From Natrinema sp046097095 (GTDB taxonomy: Archaea > Halobacteriota > Halobacteria > Halobacteriales > Natrialbaceae), in NCBI RefSeq assembly GCF_046097095.1, contig NZ_CP175700.1, forward strand, positions 54,291 through 118,290: DNA of 64,000 nt, read 5' to 3'. The notes beneath the pieces are model-generated. The model worked only from the letters and a program-made list of their open reading frames with translations, did no database searches and was not told where the DNA came from. Positions 43,625-52,024 of this stretch are shown here, piece after piece (the first letter of the stretch is position 1; the number at the start of each line of letters is the position of its first letter). A program made the translations under genes and the position numbers.

Positions 43625-43973
43625 ATTATACCCACCATACCACCTGATTAGAGGCCGTGGTTCCACCCGATGAGAAGGTTGTAGTAATGGATTCGTTGGG
43701 TATACGCGCTCGACGTATGGTCTACTGCTTCAATTCGAAGGATAGAATAGCTGTACTTCCATTGTTAGGCGTATTCAAGAATACTTCTAACTAGTGGCGT
43801 ATTCTACTTGGAGAGCTTTTAGCGCAACTAGGTAATAAAGCTAGGGTTGTAACTAGACAAGTGATCCGCGAAAGTCTACGCCATCTAGCGATTTGGGAAA
43901 TTATCTTGCCCTAGTTAGGGTACGCCTAGTAGATTGTTGGAAGATCTCGTCCATACGGCCAGTTTCACGGTAT

Positions 43974-44367
43974 CTCATTCCGAATCAGGGGGGTGTGTCC
44001 CTCTAGCTCCAATCCGGATCTATCCTAATTGGGCTGGCATCAATATCGCCTATTAGTTCGGTGGACAACTCATTCCGAATCAGGGGGGTCTCTGTAGCGT
44101 CCTCGATTCTTGGCTGATGGACCAACTCATCCTACCTCATTCCGAACGAGGGGGGTTGATCTGGACTCGCTGATTATTCGAGCTACTGGCAATCCACTCG
44201 TTCTGCGATGTAGCTCACTCCGAACCAGGGGAGTGAAGTCTCCACAGAACACGGATTTGAAGATAGCTCACTCTGAATCGGGTATCCTCCTGTATGACGG
44301 CGTCACCTATCGATTTTCCGCTGTTTAGCACCGATATCCAATGAATCTCATTCCGAATCAGGGGGGT
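43974..44367 (+). repeat. ORB-like origin repeats, upstream cluster
   Basis: Copies of CTCATTCCGAATCAGGGGGG-T lie at 43974-43994, 44069-44089, 44136-44156, 44214-44234 (two changes), 44267-44287 (degenerate) and 44347-44367. A G-run at one end and a conserved GAA core are typical of haloarchaeal origin recognition boxes. Confidence 0.65.
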
Positions 44368-44401
44368 AACGACTAAGTAGGTTCCTTCCCAGGATGAATC
44401 T

Positions 44402-45796
44402 ATGACAGACAACGAGGAATCAGACGGAGGAGGTGACTCGTCTATCACGGACCAACAGCTGGATGATTTCGATACAAACAGGGGGGACAGTTCGGCTTCT
44501 GAAATTTCGTCGGCCACGAAAGAAATCCAGCAATCAGAACCGAACGACCCGGCAAATGACCCACTGTTCGTTCGGGAGGGCGATGAAGACGGCTCCTCAA
44601 CTCCAATCTGGGCGGATCGCGATCTACTTTCAATTGGAACCGTTCCTGGGCCGGACCGCATCGTCGGTCGAGACACCGAAATCAAGTCGGTTGCTGGAGA
44701 AATCCGTCACCTCGTCCATGAATCCCAACCTAATCACGTCGTTATTTACGGCGAAACCGGAACTGGCAAATCACTTGTCAGCCGGCACGTCTCCGACCGT
44801 CTCGTTGATACTGCCACTGCCCGTAACGTCCCTGCTGCAAGCATCTACGTCGAGTGCAAGAAGAATAATACCGAAACGCGAGTCGCCCGAACAATCGCTC
44901 GTGCCCTAAGCGACAAATCCGGTTCTGGCATAGAAATCCCCCGCGTCGGTTTAGGGTCCGCCGAATACTACGATTACGCCTACGACATCATCGACGAGTA
45001 CTACGATGGGCTTATTGTCATCCTTGATGAGATCGACATGGTTGATGACGCTGAGGGGCTCCTCCATGAACTCTCGCGAGCCCGAGAAGCCGGCCATACT
45101 GATGCCTATATCGGAATCATCGCTATCAGCAACGATATCGACTTCGGGCAGAAACTCAATGCACGCGTTCAGAGCTCGATGCGGACGACGGACTTCGTCT
45201 TTGAACCATACCAGAGCGACCAAATCGAGCAGATCCTCGAGTATCGACGAGATGCATTCCAAGACGGTGTCGTACAAGACGGCGTCATAACCGAGACTGC
45301 TGACCGGTCGGCGGATGAACATGGTGATGCGAGGAAGGCAGTCGACGTTCTGCGGATTGCTGGTGACATCGCTGACGACAACGATGCAGAGGTCGTTAGT
45401 GCGGACCACGTCGATAAAGCCGTCAAGCGTGCAGAGATCAATCGAGTCAAGGAGACGATTGAAAGTACCTCACCGCAATCCAAACTCGTCCTCTACACTC
45501 TCGGTCGCTTGACTGGCTCGAACAACCGCCGTTTCCGTACCTCTGGTATCTACAGCCAATACGAGACGACCTGCGGTGACGTCGGCGCTGATCCCCTCTC
45601 GTATGATCGAGTGAGTCAGATTCTCAGCACGCTCGCGCTAATGGGAATCTCTGAGTCTCACCAGATTGGTGGCGGACACAAGCAGGGTGTCTATCTGGAA
45701 CACCAGCTTATCAAGGACAAAGATGTAGTGATGAAGGCAGTTGTAGAGAGCGATGAACGGCTTTCAGAACTTCACAACGGAACCTACGAGATTTAA
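44402..45796 (+). CDS. orc1/cdc6: Orc1/Cdc6-type replication initiator (second, origin-linked)
   Basis: A 464-residue AAA+ initiator with a long acidic N-terminus (about 80 residues). Walker A is IYGETGTGKSLVSR, Walker B is IVILDEIDMVDD, sensor I is GIIAISNDID, sensor II is near HGDARKAVDVLRIAG, and a winged helix begins around SPQSKLVLYTLGRL. ORB-like repeats lie on both sides of the gene, so this is the likely cognate initiator of the origin at 43.6-44.4 kb, and the proximal repeat 35 bp before the ATG suggests self-regulation. Confidence 0.85.
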   Translation: MTDNEESDGGGDSSITDQQLDDFDTNRGDSSASEISSATKEIQQSEPNDPANDPLFVREGDEDGSSTPIWADRDLLSIGTVPGPDRIVGRDTEIKSVAGEIRHLVHESQPNHVVIYGETGTGKSLVSRHVSDRLVDTATARNVPAASIYVECKKNNTETRVARTIARALSDKSGSGIEIPRVGLGSAEYYDYAYDIIDEYYDGLIVILDEIDMVDDAEGLLHELSRAREAGHTDAYIGIIAISNDIDFGQKLNARVQSSMRTTDFVFEPYQSDQIEQILEYRRDAFQDGVVQDGVITETADRSADEHGDARKAVDVLRIAGDIADDNDAEVVSADHVDKAVKRAEINRVKETIESTSPQSKLVLYTLGRLTGSNNRRFRTSGIYSQYETTCGDVGADPLSYDRVSQILSTLALMGISESHQIGGGHKQGVYLEHQLIKDKDVVMKAVVESDERLSELHNGTYEI

Positions 45797-45842
45797 TCAA
45801 TCATCATGAGGGTTCGTTCTACCTAGAACCCTTCTACTGAAG

Positions 45843-45908
45843 CTCATTCCGAATCAGGGGTGTCAAATATTCTGAGAAGTGAACAAGCTCACTTCGAATC
45901 AGGGGGGT
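45843..45908 (+). repeat. ORB-like origin repeats, downstream pair
   Basis: Two further copies at 45843-45863 (ends GGGGTGT) and 45888-45908 (CTCACTTCGAATCAGG...) lie after the initiator gene, same orientation as the upstream cluster. Confidence 0.6.
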
Positions 45909-45931
45909 TGTTCTCGAGAGAACCAGATTTG

Positions 45932-46255
45932 CTAATCGTCTGGACTGACCGGTCCTTTGTACTGCGAGCGCACCTTCTCGCCTTCCCGCCACTGCCAGTA
46001 GTAGTAGCGGTTGTCGTTGATCTCCTTGATCGTGATTGTAGCCTTCGAGGGGACGTCGTCCGGAAGATCCTCCGGTCGCTCCTCGATCTGTTCTTCCTCA
46101 TCCTGTTCGGCTAGTCGGGCTTCGCGTTCGCGATGTTCGGCGAGCCCCTCGGCGTACTGGGCGATATGCTGGAGCACCTCTGGTGATTGCTCATTGAGCA
46201 TCTCCATGACGTCGTCGGGGATTTCTTGCGGTGGGGATGGTGGGGAATAGGACAT
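45932..46255 (-). CDS. DUF6788-like small protein
   Basis: A 107-residue protein. The acidic N-terminal half is helical (LQHIAQYAEGLAEHRE...); the C-terminal part NDNRYYYWQWREGEKVRSQY is a short beta-rich motif seen in many haloarchaeal plasmid proteins with a Tyr/Trp/Arg core (DUF6788-like). Probably nucleic-acid related, but no function is established. Inverted repeat copy c begins 13 bp before the ATG. Confidence 0.55.
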   Translation of the reverse strand: MSYSPPSPPQEIPDDVMEMLNEQSPEVLQHIAQYAEGLAEHREREARLAEQDEEEQIEERPEDLPDDVPSKATITIKEINDNRYYYWQWREGEKVRSQYKGPVSPDD

Positions 46256-46268
46256 GGGTCACGGCGTG

Positions 46269-46309
46269 TTAACCAACACTGGCACTGGAATCTTAGTGTT
46301 GTTGGTTAA
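46269..46309. repeat. TTAACCAACA inverted repeat, copy c
   Basis: TTAACCAACA at 46269-46278 faces TGTTGGTTAA at 46300-46309, in the 63-bp gap between the SWIM gene stop and the DUF6788-like start. Confidence 0.6.
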
Positions 46310-46318
46310 TTCGGGTAT

Positions 46319-46849
46319 CTATTGTATCGAGAGCTCTTCGAGGACCGCCACAGTTGCTTCGAGTTCCCTCCGCCGGGCTTCTCGTTCGTCGATTTCCTGC
46401 TCCAGGTCGAGAATCCGCTCCGAAAGTCGCTCTATCACATCTACTGTCGCCGGAAGCCGTCCATCAGGGCGTGGGACATTCCCGCTCCGAATCTCGATGT
46501 CGACCCGCCGCAGATGCTTACAGCCACCGCTCGGCTGGCGCTTCGTGAAATCCGGACACGTACACGTCTTGCTCGCGATGTCGACCTCGTAGGTGTTCCC
46601 CGACGCCGACTGCACCTCGTACACACCACCTTTCCTGAGTAACGAGACGTCCATCTCCTCAGTTCGAGCACGCTCGGTACGGGGATCGCTGTCTTCCTGA
46701 AGTTCGCCATCACCAATCGATGGTTTCTGGATAACGTCGTTGGGGTACGTGACCGCAGTCACAACTCCTCCATCGGGTGCGTATCCTGTTTGTTCGTGTT
46801 CATTGTCGCCCTCTCCGAGAGTCTCGATTTTGTTGTTTCGTTCAGACAT
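46319..46849 (-). CDS. SWIM zinc-finger protein
   Basis: A 176-residue protein. TCTCPDFTKRQPSGGCKHLRRV near residue 95 is a SWIM finger (Cys-x-Cys...Cys-x-His), preceded by VYEVQSASGNTYEVDIASK, the usual beta hairpin. The C-terminal 45 residues form a coiled coil (ILDLEQEIDEREARRRELE). SWIM proteins bind DNA or protein; archaeal ones are linked with repair and mobile elements. A T-tract/hairpin element lies 32 bp before the ATG. Confidence 0.75.
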   Translation of the reverse strand: MSERNNKIETLGEGDNEHEQTGYAPDGGVVTAVTYPNDVIQKPSIGDGELQEDSDPRTERARTEEMDVSLLRKGGVYEVQSASGNTYEVDIASKTCTCPDFTKRQPSGGCKHLRRVDIEIRSGNVPRPDGRLPATVDVIERLSERILDLEQEIDEREARRRELEATVAVLEELSIQ

Positions 46850-46880
46850 AGGCGGTTATTCGACGCGATAAATTCGATCA

Positions 46881-46910
46881 CGCCGCCACCCAATCCGGCG
46901 AGAAAAACCC
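46881..46910 (-). promoter_or_regulatory. T-tract/hairpin element, copy 2
   Basis: The minus strand has TTTTT followed by stem CGCCG / CGGCG with loop GATTGGGTGG, 32 nt before the SWIM gene ATG. Confidence 0.5.
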
Positions 46911-46952
46911 TTCACAGATACATCTAATTGACAACAGTATTGTTAACGAACC

Positions 46953-47429
46953 ATGGATACCAAATGTAGCTATTGTGAGCAAGAACAGGTTGTTCCTGTA
47001 CTCAATACATCGGTCCAGGAACGCTCGATCCCGGGGAACAAGTATCGACGTTTCTGCTTATCTTGTCGACGGTGGCTGACGATGTGTTCAGCGTCTTACT
47101 TTAGGAACCATCCATCACCACACGTCTTGCCACTTGATAGTGATCTAGCAGAAAAGAATGTTATTCCACTCGACGAATCCGACGAAGTTTCGTCTACCAT
47201 TGCTCCGAAGACGACCAGTCGCGGGCAGTCCACGACTCAAGAAGAGACGACTGGAAGCCGTTTAAATCGGTTTGATGCTGTGGATTCACAGGAAAGTAGT
47301 TTAGAGGAGAAAGTCACGATCCTAAACGAGTCTATTCGTGACATGGTCAACTGCAATCTCATAGATGAGGACGCCGCCTACCGATTTCTTTCTACAAAGA
47401 TATCGGAGCTGACCCGCGACACGACATAG
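46953..47429 (+). CDS. Zinc-finger protein with two Cys pairs
   Basis: A 158-residue protein. CSYCEQEQ and CLSCRRWLTMCS near the N-terminus form a probable zinc site. A disordered Ser/Thr-rich middle is followed by a helical end (SLEEKVTILNESIRDMVN). No family recognised. It diverges from the SWIM gene and converges on the ArdC-like gene. Confidence 0.5.
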   Translation: MDTKCSYCEQEQVVPVLNTSVQERSIPGNKYRRFCLSCRRWLTMCSASYFRNHPSPHVLPLDSDLAEKNVIPLDESDEVSSTIAPKTTSRGQSTTQEETTGSRLNRFDAVDSQESSLEEKVTILNESIRDMVNCNLIDEDAAYRFLSTKISELTRDTT

Positions 47430-47438
47430 ACGACATTG

Positions 47439-48365
47439 TTACCCGTCGACGGTTTCGATGAGCTCCTCAGCAGTCGACCCAATTCGCCCAAGTCGATCTT
47501 GAATCACGTCTGCGTCGTCGTCCTGCCACGCGGCCAGGTAGAATGCGGATCCGCTTGTATCCAATTCGAAATACCGGCCGACGATGTACGCGACGGCTTC
47601 CGCTTCGACCTCGCGTTTAGATCGCTCGGTCCCGTCCGTGACGTCCCCGTGGAGGAACGCGTGGGCGTACTCGTGAATCAGCGTCACAGCGAGGTCAGCC
47701 TGATTCGCGCGGGCTTTCGCCTCGACGACGGGTTGGAGATCACGCTTACTCCGATATTTGCAGACGCCCTTGGCGTCGCCATGCTCCCACTCGTCGGCAT
47801 CGACGAAACGGACCGTCACGCCGATATCAGCGGCTGCATCCTTGAGTGCGGGCACGAGATCGTCGGCGTCGCCAGTCGCCTTAGTCTCTAGCTCTGGAAA
47901 CGACTCACCCTCGGTCTGGGAGACGTCGAAGACCGCCGTCGGCTTGAACCCGACAAGCCCTTTCGACCACTCGTCCGGCGAGGTCTCGTCGTACTCACAG
48001 TTGCTTTGCTCGTGGTAGCTTGGCGAATTTTCGCATTCCGGGCACTGCTTAGTGATGATCGGAGCCCAAATCCAGATGGCCTGTTCGCCTTCCTGGACGT
48101 GTCGGTCGAACTCATTCCGCCAGGTGTTGTAGCCCGCGACCTTCGTCGCCTCGGGACACTGGAGATTGATGAGAAGTGTGTTTCGATGGGAGTAGTCGTG
48201 GAAGCGACTCTGGACGTCGAGCCACTCCTGGAACTCCTCACTCGTCTGCGCATCGTCGACGTGGTCGACGAGCTCGTCAATCCAGTCTTCGATGGTACTG
48301 TGCATCTCGTCGTGTCGGGTGTCGGTCTGGTCGAACGAGACCGACGAGTCACTGGTCGTAGCCAT
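47439..48365 (-). CDS. ArdC-like antirestriction protein with metallopeptidase motif
   Basis: A 308-residue protein. The N-terminal part (FHDYSHRNTLLINLQCPEATKVAGYNTW) matches the ArdC ssDNA-binding domain, and the C-terminal part has the zinc-peptidase site LIHEYAHAFLHGD (His-Glu-x-x-His) with a downstream Glu in REVEAEAVAYIVGRYF. ArdC proteins protect incoming plasmid DNA from host restriction during transfer. A CPECE...C zinc site is inserted in the middle. The start follows GGTGA by 6 nt and a T-tract/hairpin element by 45 nt. Confidence 0.8.
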   Translation of the reverse strand: MATTSDSSVSFDQTDTRHDEMHSTIEDWIDELVDHVDDAQTSEEFQEWLDVQSRFHDYSHRNTLLINLQCPEATKVAGYNTWRNEFDRHVQEGEQAIWIWAPIITKQCPECENSPSYHEQSNCEYDETSPDEWSKGLVGFKPTAVFDVSQTEGESFPELETKATGDADDLVPALKDAAADIGVTVRFVDADEWEHGDAKGVCKYRSKRDLQPVVEAKARANQADLAVTLIHEYAHAFLHGDVTDGTERSKREVEAEAVAYIVGRYFELDTSGSAFYLAAWQDDDADVIQDRLGRIGSTAEELIETVDG

Positions 48366-48410
48366 TGTGTTCACCGAATCGAGTTCACGGCGATTGCGTC
48401 AGTTCAGGAC

Positions 48411-48440
48411 GCGCCGCACCCCTTGAGGGCGCACAAAAAA
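48411..48440 (-). promoter_or_regulatory. T-tract/hairpin element, copy 3
   Basis: The minus strand has TTTTTT, then stem GCGCC / GGCGC with loop CTCAAGGGGTGC, about 45 nt before the ArdC-like ATG. Confidence 0.55.
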
Positions 48441-48465
48441 CTCGCGCTGGCGGTCACCGGAGAGC

Positions 48466-48557
48466 GGCCTTCACGTCAGCGAAGCCGACCGCGACGAGAT
48501 ACTCGAAGAACTCATGAACCATTTTACATCGCTGGGTGTGTCGGTCGCGAGGTATCA
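48466..48557 (-). pseudogene. Decayed fragment of the 51.6-kb gene
   Basis: About 90 bp on the minus strand match the 3' end of the gene at 51598-51951: LATDTPSDV in one frame and EFFEYLVAVGFAD in another, against LATDTPSDV and EFLEYLIAIGFAD in the intact copy. A one-base deletion separates the frames. The rest of the gene is gone. It shows that the DUF6610-linked gene pair was present more than once. Confidence 0.6.
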
Positions 48558-48595
48558 CTTTCTACGATCCCGATTATGTACCGATTGTAAGTTCA

Positions 48596-51283
48596 CTACC
48601 TCGCGGCACGCCGGCCGAGTACAAAGACAAGCAAGGCCAATAGAATCGGCCCAAACATGGCTTCGATGACCATCAGAAATTCACCGGGTTGTCCCGCAGC
48701 CTCTAATACAGGCGTCCCAGTAAAGAAAACCGACACGCTGTGGAACAAGGCCGTGATCAGGAGTAACGGATTCTCGTTCACCGCGTCGATAGTCACAGCT
48801 GAACCGGCCGCCTGCTCCATTGTTCCTGTCGTCAAGTAAAGGATCCAGAACAGTCCGATGACCAGACCAGAAATACTCAGTATCCGGCTGAAGCTCTCAC
48901 CGTAGACGAACGTCCAGCGTTGCACCTCCGCGAAGAGCCATCTCGTCCAATCGCCGTTCTCTTTGAGGAGTTTCCGTCGCATCTCCTGTCGGCGCTTGAA
49001 CATCGTTGACTGGAGCGTCGGAAACCCGTTCTGACGCGCTAGCTCCTCCAGTCGTCGGTATGCACTCCGTGCTCGCCGCAACTGGATGACCTGCAGATCC
49101 TCTTCCATATCCTCCAGACCCTCCATCTCGATTGCAAGTGATGCCTCAGGACCATCGGGGGGTGAATCGGTGTCGTATCGTAAATAGTGGGCGACCTGCA
49201 TCTCACCGATACTGCCTTCCTCGACGAGTTGCGTCTCACTACTTATTCGCGCGCCATCAAGGACCGCGCCAAACAGATGCGCTCGGGCTAAGTTGGCCCC
49301 GACAAGGTCGGCACCCTCCAACGAGGTGCGAACCAGCACCGCATCTTGGAAACCCGCTCTCTCACAATCGGCTCCGGTGAGTGATGCCTCCTGCAGTACG
49401 GCGTCGTCGAACGTTGCCATCTCTAGGTTCGCACCTCGGAAGTTCGCATCGCTACATCTTGCTCCGGAGAAGTTGGCATTCTTGAGGCTGGCCTCTGAGA
49501 GGTCGGCATCCTCCAAGGTCACATGCGAGAAATTGGCCGCCTCCGAATCCACCGACTCACCAGCCATCACATCCGAGAGGTCGGCACCGGTGAGGTTTGC
49601 TTCTGACAGATCGGCCCCGAGCAGTGGAACTCCCGCAAGTTCCGTCCATCCGAAATCGGCTCCCGAGAGATCGGCATCGTTGAGGTAGGCCCCTCCGAAC
49701 GTCGCTTCGGTAGTCTCAGCGTCGGAGAAAATAGCATCGACGAGCGTGGCCTCGGAGAACTCAGCTCGGTGAAGTACTGCATCAGAGAAATCCGGACCGT
49801 CCTCAACCTGGTTGGAGTAGTACCAGATACCGGAGAAATCGGCCTCGGGCAATTCCGCTCCTGAGAAACTGGTGTCACCCAAACACGCACCCGAGAAATC
49901 GACCGAGAATTCCGTTTTAGGATATAGATGACATTGTACGTCGGTGAAATCGGCACCCGTCAGCTTAGCGCCTGAGAAGTCGGTGTCCCAGAGGAACGCA
50001 TTTGTGAAATCTGCGCCGTCGATAACGGCATCGGAGAAATCAGCCTCTCCAAGTTGTGCATAGTGGAACTGGGCTCTAGACAGGGTAGCTCCTGAGAGGT
50101 CGGCTCCACGCAGCTGGGCACCTGAGAAATCACTTTTACTTTTCTCGATGCAATGAAATTCCGATTCGTCATCTTCGGTGAGATCGGCGTTACGAAGGGA
50201 AGCCCGGGTAAAGTCGACGTCCCTTGCACGACCAATCTTCGCGTCTTTAAGGAATGCGCCGGACAGGTTCGCACCAGTCAGGCTGAAATCGGAGCAGTCT
50301 ATTCCCTTAAGGTAGGTATCCGATAGGTTTCGCTTCAGACGTCGAGAAAAACGCGAGTTTCGAACTAGGTCGGAGATATTGAGATGCACCCCGGACATCT
50401 CATCGTCGGTCAGCCCTTCCGGGACGTCGGCACCGAACATTGTCGTTTCGGAGAACTTGTTCCTATCAAGACACGCAGTCGACAGGTCGCCACCACCTAG
50501 GCTGGCATTGGACAAATCGCATTCCTCCAGCGATGCGTCAGTGAAATCGGCACATCTGAGATCTGCATCCTTAAGTGAAGTCTGATGCAGGACAGCTCCC
50601 TCCAGGGTCGATTGGAGAAGGCTGGCACCCGAGAGATTTACGTCAGTGAGCTCAGCGGCGGAGAGGTTCACACGGGGCAAATCGGCTTCAGAGACATCGG
50701 CACCGGTGAGGTCGGCGTTTTCGAAATCACCTGTCACCGGGAGGTGTCGAGCGTCTTCAGAGAGAAAATCGACATGATATTTTTTTGCGGAGTGAGTACC
50801 TGAGAGGTCGGAATACCGTAGTGTGGTGTCCAAGAACGCCGTTTTTGAGATGATAGCATCCGAGAAGTCGGCCCCTTCGAGATCGGCTCCCGAGAAATCA
50901 GTTCTATCGTGAATATGTTTTCCCTCGAGGTCCGCTTCGGAGAAATCTGCGTCTTGTAGGTCAGCCTCGGTGAACTTCGCCATCCGGAGTTTAGTTTGAT
51001 GGAACGTGAACCCATCCCCAAGGACTTGGTTCGACATTAACGCTCCATCCAGCAACTCAGCGACCGGTTCGTTAAGATCTCGAATCTCCGGCGGCGCACG
51101 TGCTGAACGCAGTTTCTCGATAGATTTCTCCTCAACTTTTTCTGGATCGGCATGCCAGATGCACCGATCTACATCCGCGGTTGTCTCTCGGTAACAGCTG
51201 CTCTGTCGGTCGGGGTCGTGGTCTATGTCGTGGTCCTCTGGCCAAGTGTACCCACAACGGTTCGGTGGTTCCCTATCGGTCAT
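48596..51283 (-). CDS. Pentapeptide-repeat protein with C-terminal channel-like domain
   Basis: An 895-residue protein. After an N-terminal Cys-containing region (CGYTWPEDH, CIWHADPE), most of the chain (about 100-730) consists of A-D/N-L-x-x pentapeptide units such as ADFSEADLEGADFSDA, which fold as a right-handed beta helix. A charged helix follows, then two transmembrane segments (ILSISGLVIGLFWILYL and MFGPILLALLVFVLG) around ALFHSVSVFFTGTP, which resembles the pore loop of two-TM potassium channels but without Gly-Tyr-Gly. So it is probably a membrane protein with a large cytosolic beta helix. No hairpin element precedes it. ATG 51281-51283 was chosen over an upstream basic extension. Confidence 0.75.
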   Translation of the reverse strand: MTDREPPNRCGYTWPEDHDIDHDPDRQSSCYRETTADVDRCIWHADPEKVEEKSIEKLRSARAPPEIRDLNEPVAELLDGALMSNQVLGDGFTFHQTKLRMAKFTEADLQDADFSEADLEGKHIHDRTDFSGADLEGADFSDAIISKTAFLDTTLRYSDLSGTHSAKKYHVDFLSEDARHLPVTGDFENADLTGADVSEADLPRVNLSAAELTDVNLSGASLLQSTLEGAVLHQTSLKDADLRCADFTDASLEECDLSNASLGGGDLSTACLDRNKFSETTMFGADVPEGLTDDEMSGVHLNISDLVRNSRFSRRLKRNLSDTYLKGIDCSDFSLTGANLSGAFLKDAKIGRARDVDFTRASLRNADLTEDDESEFHCIEKSKSDFSGAQLRGADLSGATLSRAQFHYAQLGEADFSDAVIDGADFTNAFLWDTDFSGAKLTGADFTDVQCHLYPKTEFSVDFSGACLGDTSFSGAELPEADFSGIWYYSNQVEDGPDFSDAVLHRAEFSEATLVDAIFSDAETTEATFGGAYLNDADLSGADFGWTELAGVPLLGADLSEANLTGADLSDVMAGESVDSEAANFSHVTLEDADLSEASLKNANFSGARCSDANFRGANLEMATFDDAVLQEASLTGADCERAGFQDAVLVRTSLEGADLVGANLARAHLFGAVLDGARISSETQLVEEGSIGEMQVAHYLRYDTDSPPDGPEASLAIEMEGLEDMEEDLQVIQLRRARSAYRRLEELARQNGFPTLQSTMFKRRQEMRRKLLKENGDWTRWLFAEVQRWTFVYGESFSRILSISGLVIGLFWILYLTTGTMEQAAGSAVTIDAVNENPLLLITALFHSVSVFFTGTPVLEAAGQPGEFLMVIEAMFGPILLALLVFVLGRRAAR

Positions 51284-51597
51284 GGTGCCGCTTGCTTTCC
51301 TACCTTTCCCGATACTGACCACTTAGTCATACCGGGTACGCTACTATTCTGTCCCTGACTGACACACCGTTCCCGCTAACAAACTTGCTTACACGCGTCA
51401 CAACCACTCCTGATACGTCGTTCTTGAATACGGAAGGTGGCCTTATTCCGTAATTAGAAGACTACAGCCGGTGACTACGGTCACCATCAATACGTTGACC
51501 CTCTACGCACCGGCGTGCTTCTTTGCTGATTCTCGGCTGCAATGCTATAACTGGTCGGTCTGGAGCTCCCACTACGGGGTATCATCTAGCCTCGTCC
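51284..51597. other. Gene-free stretch
   Basis: About 310 bp between the pentapeptide gene start and the stop of the next minus-strand gene. It should contain the promoter of the pentapeptide gene. I see no gene, repeat or clear TATA box. Confidence 0.4.
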
Positions 51598-51951
51598 TCA
51601 AGAAAATCGGAACGATTCATCCTCGTCAGCGAAGCCGATCGCAATGAGATACTCGAGGAATTCGTCGAACTGTTCCACGTCACTGGGCGTGTCAGTTGCG
51701 AGATGTCGCGTCCACTCGATGGCCCACTGGAAGACGGGATCGGTCCCGCCCTTCCCGTGGATGTACCACCACCGGGCGGCCTTCAGCACGACGAGCGGAT
51801 TCGTCGGCGGCTGCTCGCCGGCGAGCCCCCGAGTGATCGACCGGATCTCCTCGGGAACCTCGTCGGGGACAACTTCGCCTGATTGCGTGTTCGCGATATC
51901 GACTGGAATCGCATCGATCGAGACGTCATTCTGACTCTGTTGTTGACTCAC
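51598..51951 (-). CDS. Hypothetical protein with WWYIHGKGGTDPVFQWA motif
   Basis: A 117-residue protein. The conserved-looking centre is RWWYIHGKGGTDPVFQW, followed by the helical FDEFLEYLIAIGFADEDES. The GTG at 51949-51951 was chosen because AGGTGA lies 6 nt upstream and a T-tract/hairpin element lies 34 nt upstream; the ATG at 52020 would put that element inside the coding region. It follows the DUF6610-like gene on the same strand. A degraded second copy lies at 48.5 kb. Function unknown. Confidence 0.55.
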   Translation of the reverse strand: MSQQQSQNDVSIDAIPVDIANTQSGEVVPDEVPEEIRSITRGLAGEQPPTNPLVVLKAARWWYIHGKGGTDPVFQWAIEWTRHLATDTPSDVEQFDEFLEYLIAIGFADEDESFRFS

Positions 51952-51984
51952 GAAGATCACCTGCTTGTGAAGGCTCTCTAAGGA

Positions 51985-52012
51985 GCCCTCGCCCTCTCTT
52001 GGGCGCGAAAAA
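51985..52012 (-). promoter_or_regulatory. T-tract/hairpin element, copy 4
   Basis: The minus strand has TTTTT, then stem GCCC / GGGC with loop AAGAGAGGGCGA, 34 nt before the GTG at 51951. Confidence 0.5.
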
Positions 52013-52024
52013 CCGCTCATAGCG

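Larger units (their letters stand above)
43568..44401. other. Replication origin region with AT-rich unwinding stretch
   Basis: An 830-bp gene-free region between the polymerase gene and the second orc1/cdc6 gene. One ORB-like repeat on the minus strand (43604-43624) and five or six on the plus strand (43974-44367) flank an AT-rich stretch (about 43680-43960) with short repeats such as CTAACTAG, AACTAGG and CTAGTTAGG and two copies of GGCGTATTC. This is the arrangement of a haloarchaeal oriC: inverted ORBs around a DNA unwinding element, next to the initiator gene. Confidence 0.65.

Noticed and set aside
43974..44367. ORB-like repeats as a CRISPR array
   Set aside because: Spacing is irregular (about 50-95 bp), the repeats are imperfect, lie next to an Orc1/Cdc6 gene and have no cas genes nearby.
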